A stretch of 64,000 nt of DNA from Bauldia sp963759235 (GTDB lineage Bacteria > Pseudomonadota > Alphaproteobacteria > Rhizobiales > Kaistiaceae). The notes under the pieces were generated by a model. It was not told where the DNA came from. It saw only the letters and a program-made list of their open reading frames with translations, and did not search any database. Each line of letters opens with the position of its first letter. The first letter of the stretch is position 1. Made by a program: the position numbers and the translations under genes. Shown one piece after another: positions 17,942 to 27,872 of this stretch. Location of the stretch: assembly GCA_963759235.1 (NCBI GenBank), contig CAVWYO010000008.1, forward strand, positions 124,001 through 188,000, read 5' to 3'.

Positions 17942-19204
17942 ATGAACAGGATGCTGGAGAGCTTTTTGCGCCGGACGATCCGCAAAGGATCGCTCGGGGT
18001 GATCGATTCGGGTGGCCGCGCCCATAACTTCGGGGATGGGAGCGGGCCGCCGCTTCGCCTCCGCTTCCATAGTGCCAGCGCCGAGCGGAACGTCATCCTC
18101 AGTCCGGGCCTCAAGCTCGGCGAGGAATTCATGGATGGAGGCGTCACCTTCGAGGCCGGCTCGATCTACGACTTCCTGGAGATGGTGTTCACCAATCTCA
18201 ACGCCCAATACCCGACCAAGCTGATGCAGATCGGCGCCGGTCTCCGCTATCTCACCCGGCGGCTCCGCCAGATGAACAGCCAGATGCGGGCCCGGCGCAA
18301 TGTCGCCCATCACTACGATCTCGACGGCCGCCTCTATGCGCTCTTCCTCGACAACGACCTCCAATATTCCTGCGCCTATTTCGAGGGTGACGAGACCGAC
18401 CTCGAAGTGGCGCAGCTCGCCAAGAAGCGCCATCTGGCAGCGAAGCTCGCTTTGCAGCCCGGTCAAAAGGTGCTCGACATCGGCTCCGGCTGGGGCGGGC
18501 TCGGGCTTTACCTGGCCGAGCGCTGCGGGGTCGACGTCACGGGGGTGACGCTCTCGGAGGAGCAGTACGTCGCCTCGAACCGCCGGGCCGAGGAACGCGG
18601 CCTGGCGGACCGCGTCCGCTTCCTGATGCAGGACTATCGCGCGATCAAGGGACCCTTCGACCGCATCGTCTCGGTCGGCATGTTCGAACATGTCGGCGTC
18701 GGCCACTATCGAGCCTTCTTCAACGCCTGCCGCGATCTGCTGACCCCTGATGGCGTCATGCTCCTCCATTCGATCGGCCGCTTCGACGGGCCGGGCGACA
18801 CGGCCGCGTGGATCCAGAAATACATCTTCCCCGGCGGCTATATTCCGGCGGTATCGGAGGTCGTTCCGGTGATCGAACGCCTCGATCTCAAGATCACCGA
18901 CGTCGAGATTCTCCGGCTTCACTACGCCAAGACGCTCCGCATCTGGCGGGAGCGCTTCCTCGCCCATCGCGACGAGGTGGCAGCGATCTACGACGAGCGG
19001 TTCTGCCGGATGTGGGAATTCTACCTCGCCAGTTCCGAGATATCGTTCCGCTACTGGAATCTGATGAATTTCCAGATCCAGATCGCCCGCGACCAGCAAG
19101 CCTTGCCGCTGACCCGCGATTATATGTGGGAAGCCGAGGAGCGGCTGCGCGCCGCCGACCGGCGTTTCGAGGAACGCGCGGCGTTCAAGATCGCGGGCGA
19201 ATAA
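17942..19204 (+). CDS. cfa: Cyclopropane-fatty-acyl-phospholipid synthase family protein
   Basis: A 420-residue SAM-dependent enzyme that adds a methylene bridge to unsaturated acyl chains of membrane lipids. The SAM-binding motif VLDIGSGWGGLGLYLAERCG is near residue 178, and the active-site region VSVGMFEHVGVGHY near 244 is characteristic. The C-terminal WEFYLASSEISFRY matches CFA synthases. The 136-nt gap after rplI may hold its own promoter. Some relatives make other methylated lipids, so the exact product is not certain. Confidence 0.9.
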   Translation: MNRMLESFLRRTIRKGSLGVIDSGGRAHNFGDGSGPPLRLRFHSASAERNVILSPGLKLGEEFMDGGVTFEAGSIYDFLEMVFTNLNAQYPTKLMQIGAGLRYLTRRLRQMNSQMRARRNVAHHYDLDGRLYALFLDNDLQYSCAYFEGDETDLEVAQLAKKRHLAAKLALQPGQKVLDIGSGWGGLGLYLAERCGVDVTGVTLSEEQYVASNRRAEERGLADRVRFLMQDYRAIKGPFDRIVSVGMFEHVGVGHYRAFFNACRDLLTPDGVMLLHSIGRFDGPGDTAAWIQKYIFPGGYIPAVSEVVPVIERLDLKITDVEILRLHYAKTLRIWRERFLAHRDEVAAIYDERFCRMWEFYLASSEISFRYWNLMNFQIQIARDQQALPLTRDYMWEAEERLRAADRRFEERAAFKIAGE

Positions 19205-19508
19205 TCCCCAGGAATCGAATCGCGGCGTAGCCCGACCGAGTCGACAAGCGCCAAGCATTTTTTTGCTGACCGATGTGTGGACAAGGGTGGATTCCGGGCG
19301 GCGGAGTCACGCTTGCTTGCGCGATCCGATGGGAGGATTAAGAAAAGGTTAAGGGCGTGCGAATCATCGCACCGTCCGTCTTCCGGCGCACGCCGGAATC
19401 CGTAGCTCCGCAATATTTCGGGGAAGGTGCGTGGGTGCGTGTGCGTCGGCTGCGGCCGGCGCTCGACGAAGCCGGATTCGCTCCCGGCGAGAAAAGGGAC
19501 TCGAAGGA
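19205..19508. other. Intergenic region upstream of dnaB
   Basis: No gene is visible in these 304 bases. A run of seven T at 19258-19264 lacks a convincing preceding stem. The rest should hold the dnaB promoter, but no strong hexamer pair could be picked out. Confidence 0.5.
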
Positions 19509-20999
<1,491 letters not shown>

Positions 21000-21018
21000 C
21001 CCAAGGCATGAGGGAAAG

Positions 21019-21540
21019 ATGGTCTTCAAATCCCTCTTCGGCAGAAAGGACACCGGTGGCGTCGAGGTCGGCGGCACCAAGGAACTCCTGCACCTCAGCA
21101 AGCCGATCCATGCGCCGGTCGAGCGGGCTTTCGCGGTCTTCGTCGACGAGTTCGACCGCTGGTGGCCACGCGACTACACCTGGGGCAAGGACCAACTGAA
21201 GCGGATCGCCATCGAGCCGAAGATGAGCGGCGCCTGCTACGAGGAGACGAGCGACGGCGAACGCAGGATCTGGGGAACCGTCCTCGCCTTCGAACGGCCG
21301 TCGCACATCGTCCTTGCCTGGCAGATCACCGCGGATCGCATGCCGGAGGAGCACGAGGCGACCGCCAGTCGCGTCGACGTGCGCTTCACTCCTGGCGAGG
21401 ACGGCGTGACCAACGTGCTGGTCGTCCACCGCGACTTCTTCCGCCACGGCGAAGGCTGGGAGAAGTACCGCGAGCAGATGGCCTCGAAGCAAGGCTGGCC
21501 GTACCTCATCGACCTCTACGCCAAGGCGGTCGCGGCCTGA
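21019..21540 (+). CDS. SRPBCC / AHSA1-like family protein
   Basis: A 173-residue protein with the START-like pattern of activator-of-Hsp90-ATPase homologs: LSKPIHAPVERAFAVFVDEFDRWWP at the start, central strands, and a C-terminal helix after HGEGWEKYREQMASKQGW. Such proteins bind hydrophobic ligands, but the ligand cannot be told. A ribosome binding site (gaggga) precedes the ATG. It is only 19 nt after dnaB, so it is probably read through from there. It has no obvious functional tie to replication. Confidence 0.75.
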   Translation: MVFKSLFGRKDTGGVEVGGTKELLHLSKPIHAPVERAFAVFVDEFDRWWPRDYTWGKDQLKRIAIEPKMSGACYEETSDGERRIWGTVLAFERPSHIVLAWQITADRMPEEHEATASRVDVRFTPGEDGVTNVLVVHRDFFRHGEGWEKYREQMASKQGWPYLIDLYAKAVAA

Positions 21541-21611
21541 GCGCCCCCCGTCTCGGTCCAGGGCGGCCTACATCGCAGTTTGTGCACTGCAATATTGCAC
21601 GAACTCCACCC

Positions 21612-21630
21612 TTCGAGCCCTAAGCTCGAA
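21612..21630. terminator. Hairpin between convergent genes
   Basis: TTCGAGC and GCTCGAA form a perfect 7-bp stem with a 5-nt loop, midway between the SRPBCC gene and the convergent xylB. The following T content is low, so it is a weak candidate for a bidirectional terminator. Confidence 0.35.
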
Positions 21631-21674
21631 CACCTTTGCCGACGATTGCATTTGGACCGCGGCGGCAGTCGCCC

Positions 21675-23138
21675 TTAGCGCACCCGCCGCGTCGCCCGGT
21701 AGAGGGCCCGAAACGTCGGCTGCCGCGCGGCGTAGGCGTCGGTCAAGGCCGGGTCCGGAGCGATCGTCTCGTCCTCCTCCGGTGTGGTGCAGACGTCACC
21801 CACCGAGGCGCCGGTCGCCGCGATGATCGCGAGGCGCGCGGCGCCGAGAGCGGGGCCGAGCGCGGCGCCGCGATAGCGGACCACCGGCCGGCCGAGCACC
21901 GCGGCGACGATCGCGGCCCAGAGCCGGCTCCGCGATCCGCCGCCGATGAAGCCGGGGCGCTCGACCATGGCGCCGGCGGCATCGAGGCAATCCTGGGCGT
22001 CGCGCAACGAATAGGCGACGCCCTCCAGCACCGCCTGGATCAGCGCCGTCGGACCGGTCGCCTGGTCGAGGCCGAAGAAGGCGCCGCGGGCGTCCGGATC
22101 GTTGTGCGGCGTCCGCTCGCCGGTGAGATAGGGGAGAAAGGTCACCGGTGACGGCCCGCGGTAGTCCCGCTCGACGGCGGCGAGCGCCGCGTCCGTGTCC
22201 GTTTCACCGAGAAGCCGCATGGCCCAGGCGAGGCAACTCGCCCCGTTGAGGAGCGCCCCCATCTGATACCACCGGTCCGGGAGGCAGTGGGCGAAGTTGT
22301 GGATCAAGGTCTCCGGCTTCGGGGCGTAGCGGTTCTCCGCCACCACATAGACCGCCGCGGTTCCGAGCGAGATGAATCCCGATCCGGGGTCGACACATCC
22401 CATCCCGGCCGCGCCGGTGCCGCCGTCGCCGCCTCCGGCCGCAACGGGAATACCGAGGGGAAGTCCCAGCCTCGTCGCGGCGGATTCGGTCAGCCGGCCG
22501 GAAATCTCGGTGCCCTCGAGGAGACGGGGCAATTGGCGAGCCTCGAGGCCCACTGCCTTGACCACCTCGGGCGACCATGTCCGCCGCCGCTCGTCGAGGA
22601 GCTGGGTTCCCGCCGCGTCCGACATGTCCGTAGCGGTCTCGCCGGTCAGCCACAGGCGGACGTAGTCCTTGGCAAGCATCACGCAGGCGATCCTGGCAAA
22701 CACCTCCGGCTCGTGATTCCGCACCCACAGGATCTTCGCCGCGGTCAGCCCCGGCATGGCGATGACGCCGCTGATCTCCGCGATCCGCGGCACCGTGGCG
22801 GTCAGCTCGGCGCATTCCTCCCTGCCGCGGCTGTCGTTCCACAGGATCGCGTTGCGGAGCGGCCGGTGGTCGGCCCCGAGCGCGACCAGCGAATGCATCT
22901 GGCCGGAGAGCCCGATCGCCGCAACTGAGGCGTACGCCATCGGCGCGGCGCGGCGGACCTCGCCGAGAGCCTGCTCCACCGCCGCGAGCCAGCTGTCGGG
23001 CTCCTGTTCCCGCAGCCCGTGCGCCGGGCTGAGGATCGGATGGGCAACCGAGGCGCTCGCCAGAAGGTTCTGCCGCTCGTCGACGATGATCGTCTTGACC
23101 GCCGTGGTGCCGACGTCGATGCCAAGAAAAGCTATCAC
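21675..23138 (-). CDS. xylB: Xylulokinase-type FGGY carbohydrate kinase
   Basis: A 487-residue sugar kinase. The GTG start at 23138 overlaps the upstream hydrolase stop by 4 nt. A longer in-frame extension would run back through that gene and is rejected. Motifs are GIDVGTTAVKTIIVD (phosphate 1), LSGQMHSLVALG and ILWNDSRG, all XylB-like, and GGGSRSRLWAAIVA near the end for adenosine binding. Xylulokinase phosphorylates D-xylulose to feed the pentose phosphate pathway. Related kinases act on other ketoses or polyols, so the substrate is provisional. It is the last gene of a three-gene operon with the hydrolase and a lipoyl protein. Confidence 0.85.
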   Translation of the reverse strand: MIAFLGIDVGTTAVKTIIVDERQNLLASASVAHPILSPAHGLREQEPDSWLAAVEQALGEVRRAAPMAYASVAAIGLSGQMHSLVALGADHRPLRNAILWNDSRGREECAELTATVPRIAEISGVIAMPGLTAAKILWVRNHEPEVFARIACVMLAKDYVRLWLTGETATDMSDAAGTQLLDERRRTWSPEVVKAVGLEARQLPRLLEGTEISGRLTESAATRLGLPLGIPVAAGGGDGGTGAAGMGCVDPGSGFISLGTAAVYVVAENRYAPKPETLIHNFAHCLPDRWYQMGALLNGASCLAWAMRLLGETDTDAALAAVERDYRGPSPVTFLPYLTGERTPHNDPDARGAFFGLDQATGPTALIQAVLEGVAYSLRDAQDCLDAAGAMVERPGFIGGGSRSRLWAAIVAAVLGRPVVRYRGAALGPALGAARLAIIAATGASVGDVCTTPEEDETIAPDPALTDAYAARQPTFRALYRATRRVR

Positions 23139-23950
23139 CGACGCTTCTCCGTCGCGCCGGCGAGGAACGATCGGAGCAGCGCGTTGACCTCTTCGTAGCT
23201 CTCGATGTGCGGCAGATGGCCGGCGCCCTCGACCACGTGAGGCGTGGCACCGAGCGTGGCGACGCGGTCGCTCGCCATCGGGTTGATGCGGTCGTCGCCG
23301 CCCCACACCACTGCCTTGGGCAGTTGGCGCCTGCCGATTTCGGCCACCGCCGGGGCGAGCGTCTCCTCGGCCCGGAGGAGATGTCCGGCGACCTTGCGGA
23401 ACGCATCGCGAGCACCCGGCGCGGTGATTTCGGCGAGGGCGCGCGCGACCATCTGCGGGCTGATCAGCCGCTGGCGGGTCACCAGCCGGCCGAGCACCGC
23501 ACCTGCCTCGTCGAGGTTCTTCATTTCGGTCAGCGCGAAAAGAAAGGCCGGGTCGGTGCCGCGCCCGAGGCCGGCCGGCGCCACCAGGAACAGCGAGGCG
23601 ACCAGGTCAGGTCGGCGATGCGCTAGGTCGAGCGCCACGGCGCCGCCGAGCGAATGCCCGACGACATGAGCCGGATGCCCCCCTTGCGCCTCCAGGAAGC
23701 CGGCGATCAGATCGGTGAAGAAGGCGACATCCCCCGCCTCGACGTCGCGGTCCGACTGGCCGTGGCCGGGCAGATCGACCGCGACCGTCCGGGCGAAACC
23801 CGCGATATCCCGCTGGGTAAGCATCCATGACAGCCGATCGGCTCCGAGGCCATGGAGGAGGAGTACCGGCGGTCCCTCCGACCCGGCGGCGAGAAAACAG
23901 AGCCGCCGGCCGGCGATGGTGATCGTCGAAGCCGCGGTGGTCGGGGTCAT
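23135..23950 (-). CDS. Alpha/beta hydrolase, similar to the C-terminal domain of acetoin dehydrogenase E2
   Basis: A 271-residue alpha/beta hydrolase. The oxyanion region is LLHGLGADRLSW, the nucleophile elbow is VVGHSLGGAVAL (Ser about residue 97), and the acid and histidine fall in WGGDDRINP and GAGHLPHIE. Upstream lies a separate lipoyl-domain gene. In acetoin dehydrogenase AcoC proteins a lipoyl domain and a hydrolase of this kind are one chain, so this looks like a split version. It is translationally coupled to xylB. Substrate unknown. Confidence 0.8.
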   Translation of the reverse strand: MTPTTAASTITIAGRRLCFLAAGSEGPPVLLLHGLGADRLSWMLTQRDIAGFARTVAVDLPGHGQSDRDVEAGDVAFFTDLIAGFLEAQGGHPAHVVGHSLGGAVALDLAHRRPDLVASLFLVAPAGLGRGTDPAFLFALTEMKNLDEAGAVLGRLVTRQRLISPQMVARALAEITAPGARDAFRKVAGHLLRAEETLAPAVAEIGRRQLPKAVVWGGDDRINPMASDRVATLGATPHVVEGAGHLPHIESYEEVNALLRSFLAGATEKRR

Positions 23951-23970
23951 TGCTTCGTTTCCGAGAAACC

Positions 23971-24210
23971 TCAGGCCATGGCGATGATGCCGAGCGTCGC
24001 GCCCACCTTGGCGATGTCGTCCGGCGGCGTGACGATCGCTTTCAATATGCCGGCCTCCGGCGCCTCGATTTCAAGCGTCACCTTCGGCGTCGTCACAACG
24101 ACGACCTGCTCGCCCTTCGCCACGGCGTCCCCTTCGGCCTTCAGCCATTCGTCGATCTGGGCTTCCTCGATATCGACGCCAAGCTGCGGCATGACGATCG
24201 GAACATCCAC
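23971..24210 (-). CDS. Free-standing biotinyl/lipoyl-domain protein
   Basis: A 79-residue protein made of a single lipoyl domain: PIVMPQLGVDIEEAQIDEW, then the turn TTPKV, whose lysine is the expected lipoylation site, and IEAPEAGILKAIV. An ATG at 24216 directly abuts an aaggag site with no spacing, whereas the GTG at 24210 is 6 nt from it, so the GTG is preferred. It precedes the hydrolase by 20 nt. Free lipoyl domains serve as swinging arms in 2-oxoacid dehydrogenases or glycine cleavage, but no E1 or E3 gene is nearby. Confidence 0.8.
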   Translation of the reverse strand: MDVPIVMPQLGVDIEEAQIDEWLKAEGDAVAKGEQVVVVTTPKVTLEIEAPEAGILKAIVTPPDDIAKVGATLGIIAMA

Positions 24211-24380
24211 ATCCATCTCCTTCGCGAAATTCGCGGACGGTCGTCGGCGGGGCTCTCCGTCTCGCGACCGCCTTTCTTAAGCCAATGGCGTCGCGTAGAG
24301 AGGGGCCGTGACCCCAGGGAGGCGGAGTCGCTCTCTCCTACACGACGTAAGAGGATTGGCCTATCCCGTTCCAAGCGTCC

Positions 24381-25520
24381 ATGACCGATCAATCGTTAAA
24401 CGACCTCAGCCCCAGGCTAGCCGGTGGCCGGCTGGCCATCGACCTCGGCGCGCTGGCCGCCAACTGGCGCGACCTCGCCGCGCGCGCCAAGGGTGCGACC
24501 ACGGCCGCCGTCGTCAAGGGCGACGGCTACGGCATCGGGCTCGAGCCCGCGGCGCACGCCCTTGCCGGGGCGGGTTGCGACACCTTTTTCGTGGCGCTGC
24601 CGGAGGAAGGGCTGCGGCTTCGCCGCGCGCTGCCACGGGCGACGGTCTATGTCCTCGATGGCCTCTTCGAAGCAAGCGCCGATATCTATGCCGCCGCCGA
24701 TCTCCGGCCGGTCCTCTCGTCTCTCCTCGAAATCGAGGCGTGGGGGGCCTTTCGCCGCTCGGGCGGCGTGACCGGCGCGGCACTCCACGTCGACACCGGC
24801 ATGAACCGGCTGGGGCTTTCGGTCGCCGAGGCCGAAGCGCTTACCGGGCGGCGCGATGTCCTTGAAGACCTCGGTCTGACGCTGGTGATGAGCCACCTCG
24901 CCTGTGCCGACACGCCCGCTCACCCGCTGAACCACCAGCAACTCGCCGCCTTCCGCCGGGTCCGCGCGCTGCTGCCCGACGTCCCCGCCTCCCTGGCCAA
25001 CTCGGCTGGAATCTTTCTCGGAGCCGACTATCACTTCGATCTGGTCCGCCCGGGGATCGCCCTTTACGGCGGCGCTGCCGTCGCTGGCGTCCCCAACCCG
25101 ATGCGGCCGGTGGTCAGCCTCGAGGCGCGTATTCTCCAGGTTCGCGACGCCGGGTCCGGCGAGACGGTCGGGTACGGCGCCACCCAGACGCTTCGCCGCC
25201 CGAGGCGTCTCGCCATCCTGGCGGCAGGCTATGCCGACGGCTATCCCCGCCATGCCAGCGCGTCCGATCAGCAACCGGGCGCCAGAGCCTTCCTCCGTGG
25301 CCGCGCCGCCCCGCTCGTCGGCCGGGTGTCGATGGACCTGATCGCCATCGACGTGACGGACGTTCCTGGCGCCAAGGCCGGCGACTGGGCGGAGCTTTTC
25401 GGTGCCAACATCCCCGTCGACGAGGTCGCCTTGCGCGCCGGTACCATCGGCTATGAGTTGCTCACCAGCCTCGGCCGGCGGTACCAGCGCGACTACGCCG
25501 GCGCGCCAAAGCTTGCGTGA
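24381..25520 (+). CDS. alr: Alanine racemase
   Basis: A 379-residue PLP enzyme giving D-alanine for peptidoglycan. The PLP lysine is in AAVVKGDGYGIG near residue 40. The common form of this motif is VVKANAYGHG, so the flanking residues are slightly unusual. The catalytic tyrosine of the second subunit lies in ETVGYGATQT near residue 260, and GRVSMDLIAID is the C-terminal family motif. It is divergent from the lipoyl gene and followed by radA. Confidence 0.93.
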   Translation: MTDQSLNDLSPRLAGGRLAIDLGALAANWRDLAARAKGATTAAVVKGDGYGIGLEPAAHALAGAGCDTFFVALPEEGLRLRRALPRATVYVLDGLFEASADIYAAADLRPVLSSLLEIEAWGAFRRSGGVTGAALHVDTGMNRLGLSVAEAEALTGRRDVLEDLGLTLVMSHLACADTPAHPLNHQQLAAFRRVRALLPDVPASLANSAGIFLGADYHFDLVRPGIALYGGAAVAGVPNPMRPVVSLEARILQVRDAGSGETVGYGATQTLRRPRRLAILAAGYADGYPRHASASDQQPGARAFLRGRAAPLVGRVSMDLIAIDVTDVPGAKAGDWAELFGANIPVDEVALRAGTIGYELLTSLGRRYQRDYAGAPKLA

Positions 25521-25586
25521 CGCCTTGATTTCCCACGCGCCACCGCATAGAACATTCAGTGAACATCCGAATCGAGAAGCCGCCGC

Positions 25587-26993
25587 ATGGCAACCATCGC
25601 CCGCGCCAAGGTCCAGTTCATCTGCCAGAATTGCGGGGCCGTCAGCCCGCGCTGGCAGGGCCGGTGCGACGATTGCGGCGAGTGGAACGCGCTCATCGAG
25701 GAATCCGCGTCGACCGGCGTTGCCGCGGGTCCGAGGCGGAGCGCCCGCAAGGGCCGGGTGATCGCCCTCGAAGGCCTTGCCGGCGATACCGACGAGGCGC
25801 CGCGGACGAAGACCGGCATCGCCGAGTTCGATCGGGTCACCGGCGGCGGCCTGGTGCGGGGCTCGGCCATCCTTGTCGGCGGCGATCCCGGCATCGGCAA
25901 GTCGACGTTGCTCCTCCAGGCGGCCGGCGCGCTTGCCCGCGCCGGGCAGCAGGTCGTCTACGTGTCGGGCGAGGAGGCCATCGCTCAGATCCGGCTGAGG
26001 GCCGAGCGGCTCGGGCTCGCCGACGCGCCGGTGAAGCTCGCCGCCGAGACCAGCGTCGAGGACATCCTTGCCACGCTGGCCGAGGGGCCTCCCCCGGCGC
26101 TGGTCATCGCCAATTCCATCCAGACGCTGTGGACCGATCTCGCCGATTCCGCTCCCGGCACGGTCACCCAGGTGCGGGCGTCCGCCCAGGCGTTCATCCG
26201 CTACGCCAAGCGGAGCGGCGCGGCGGTGGTCTTCGTCGGTCACGTCACCAAGGACGGCCAGATCGCCGGCCCGCGCGTCGTCGAGCACATGGTTGACGCC
26301 GTCCTCTATTTCGAGGGGGAAGGCGGCCACCATTTCCGTATCCTTCGGGCGGTCAAGAACCGCTTCGGGCCGACCGACGAGATCGGTGTGTTCGAGATGA
26401 CCGGCAGCGGCCTCCGCGAGGTGGCGAACCCGTCGGAACTCTTTCTCGGCGAGCGCAACGCGGCCACCCCCGGCGCCGCCGTCTTTGCCGGGATGGAGGG
26501 AACCCGGCCGCTCCTGGTCGAAATCCAGGCACTGGTCGCCCCGACGGCGCTCGGGACACCGCGCCGGGCGGTGATCGGCTGGGATCAAAACCGCCTCGCC
26601 ATGGTTCTGGCGGTGCTGGAGGCCCACTGCCGGGTACGGCTCGGCGATTGCGACGTCTATCTCAACGTCGCCGGCGGCCTGAGGATCAGCGAGCCGGCCG
26701 CCGACCTGGCGGTCGCCGCCGCGCTGGTATCGTCGCGGCTGAACGCCCCGTTGCCCGCCGATTGCGTCTATTTCGGCGAAGTCAGCCTGTCGGGCGCGGT
26801 CCGTCCGGTGGCCCATACGCCGGCGCGGCTCAAGGAGGCGCAGAAGCTCGGCTTTGGCCGCGCCATGTTGCCGGGGACCTCCGCCGCCGTGGATGCCGAG
26901 GGCCTCGGCGAGGCGAGCAGGATCGACGAACTTGCCGATGCGGTGGCGGTCATCGCCGCCGCGGCCCGGCGCGCGCCGGCAGGCTCGGTCTAA
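25587..26993 (+). CDS. radA: DNA repair protein RadA
   Basis: A 468-residue RecA-related helicase that extends D-loops during recombination. Four cysteines (CQNC, CDDC) form the N-terminal zinc finger. The Walker A is GGDPGIGKSTLLLQ near residue 96. KNRFGPTDEIGVFEM is the RadA signature, and the C-terminal Lon-like domain starts near 290 and ends with the YFGEVSLSGAVRPV block. The length is typical. It lies between alr and cvpA, as in other Hyphomicrobiales. Confidence 0.96.
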   Translation: MATIARAKVQFICQNCGAVSPRWQGRCDDCGEWNALIEESASTGVAAGPRRSARKGRVIALEGLAGDTDEAPRTKTGIAEFDRVTGGGLVRGSAILVGGDPGIGKSTLLLQAAGALARAGQQVVYVSGEEAIAQIRLRAERLGLADAPVKLAAETSVEDILATLAEGPPPALVIANSIQTLWTDLADSAPGTVTQVRASAQAFIRYAKRSGAAVVFVGHVTKDGQIAGPRVVEHMVDAVLYFEGEGGHHFRILRAVKNRFGPTDEIGVFEMTGSGLREVANPSELFLGERNAATPGAAVFAGMEGTRPLLVEIQALVAPTALGTPRRAVIGWDQNRLAMVLAVLEAHCRVRLGDCDVYLNVAGGLRISEPAADLAVAAALVSSRLNAPLPADCVYFGEVSLSGAVRPVAHTPARLKEAQKLGFGRAMLPGTSAAVDAEGLGEASRIDELADAVAVIAAAARRAPAGSV

Positions 26994-27178
26994 AAAACGT
27001 CCGGATTCAGGGTGATGGACGTGTTATCGAACAGGACGATTCCGCCTGCGTGTCGCTGCATTTGTCGTTGATGATCGATCAGAGACGTTGCGACGCGGCG
27101 ACGCACGGCCGAGAATCGTGCTAGCAGAACCGCGATCGGCGGCCGGTCGCGGTCGGCCGCCACCAAACGGGTGAGCCC

Positions 27179-27838
27179 ATGCCAGTTACGCTCCTCGACG
27201 TGATCGTCCTCGTCGTCGTCCTGATCTCGGCGGTCCTGGCGATGGTGCGGGGTTTTGTGCGCGAGGTGCTGTCGGTGGCCTCCTGGGTCGCCGCGGCGGC
27301 TGCGGCCTATTATTTCTACAAGTCGCTGCTTCCGGTGGTTCAGCCCTATTTCGAGAACAAGACGATCGCCACGATCGCTTCGGCCGCGGCGATCTTCTTC
27401 GTGGCGCTGATCGTCGCCAGCTACATCACCATGAAGATTTCGGATTTCGTCATCGACAGCCGCATCGGCGCGGTCGACCGGGCGTTCGGCTTCATCTTCG
27501 GCGCGGTTCGCGGCGTGCTGCTCATCGTCATCGCCCTTTTGTTCTTCAACTGGCTGGTACCCAGTCCGCCCGGCTGGGTCGCCAACGCGCGCTCCAAGCC
27601 GTTTCTCGACAATCTCGGCCAGCGCCTGATGGCGGCGCTGCCGCCCGACGCCGAGGCGAGCCTCCTCAGCCGTCTGCGGGGCGCCGGCGGCGGCAACGCG
27701 GAAACCGATCAGGCCGGGGCGCCCGCGGCCGACGCGCCCGACGCAAGCGGCGCGCCGGACGATGCCGCCTACGGCAACGACCAGCGCGGTGCCATCGACC
27801 AGCTTATCCAGAACAACGGACCGGTCCCGGGCGACTAG
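27179..27838 (+). CDS. cvpA: CvpA family membrane protein
   Basis: A 219-residue protein with four transmembrane helices in the first 125 residues (MPVTLLDVIVLVVVLISAVLAMVRGFVREVLS at the start, given here only as a pattern of hydrophobic residues and a conserved RGFVREV) and an Ala/Asp-rich tail. CvpA was named for colicin V production and is linked to envelope stress resistance. Its mechanism is unknown. It precedes purF, as in E. coli and most alphaproteobacteria. Confidence 0.9.
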   Translation: MPVTLLDVIVLVVVLISAVLAMVRGFVREVLSVASWVAAAAAAYYFYKSLLPVVQPYFENKTIATIASAAAIFFVALIVASYITMKISDFVIDSRIGAVDRAFGFIFGAVRGVLLIVIALLFFNWLVPSPPGWVANARSKPFLDNLGQRLMAALPPDAEASLLSRLRGAGGGNAETDQAGAPAADAPDASGAPDDAAYGNDQRGAIDQLIQNNGPVPGD

Positions 27839-27872
27839 CGTGAAACAGCGAACCTCGCCCAGGAACGCCGGC

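Noticed and set aside
19258..19264. Seven T in a row after cfa as a terminator
   Set aside because: No stable GC-rich stem directly precedes it on either strand.
21588..21599. TGCAATATTGCA palindrome between convergent genes
   Set aside because: It lies where no promoter is expected and is short; it may be part of the termination region or chance.
24417..26816. A 799-residue open frame on the minus strand opposite alr and radA
   Set aside because: It is a composition shadow: both plus-strand genes are complete and well conserved, and the antisense product is rich in Arg, Asp and Gly with no recognisable domain.
27840..27872. GTG at 27840 as the purF start
   Set aside because: It would lengthen the propeptide by 11 residues and has no better ribosome binding site than the ATG at 27873; it stays possible but is not preferred.
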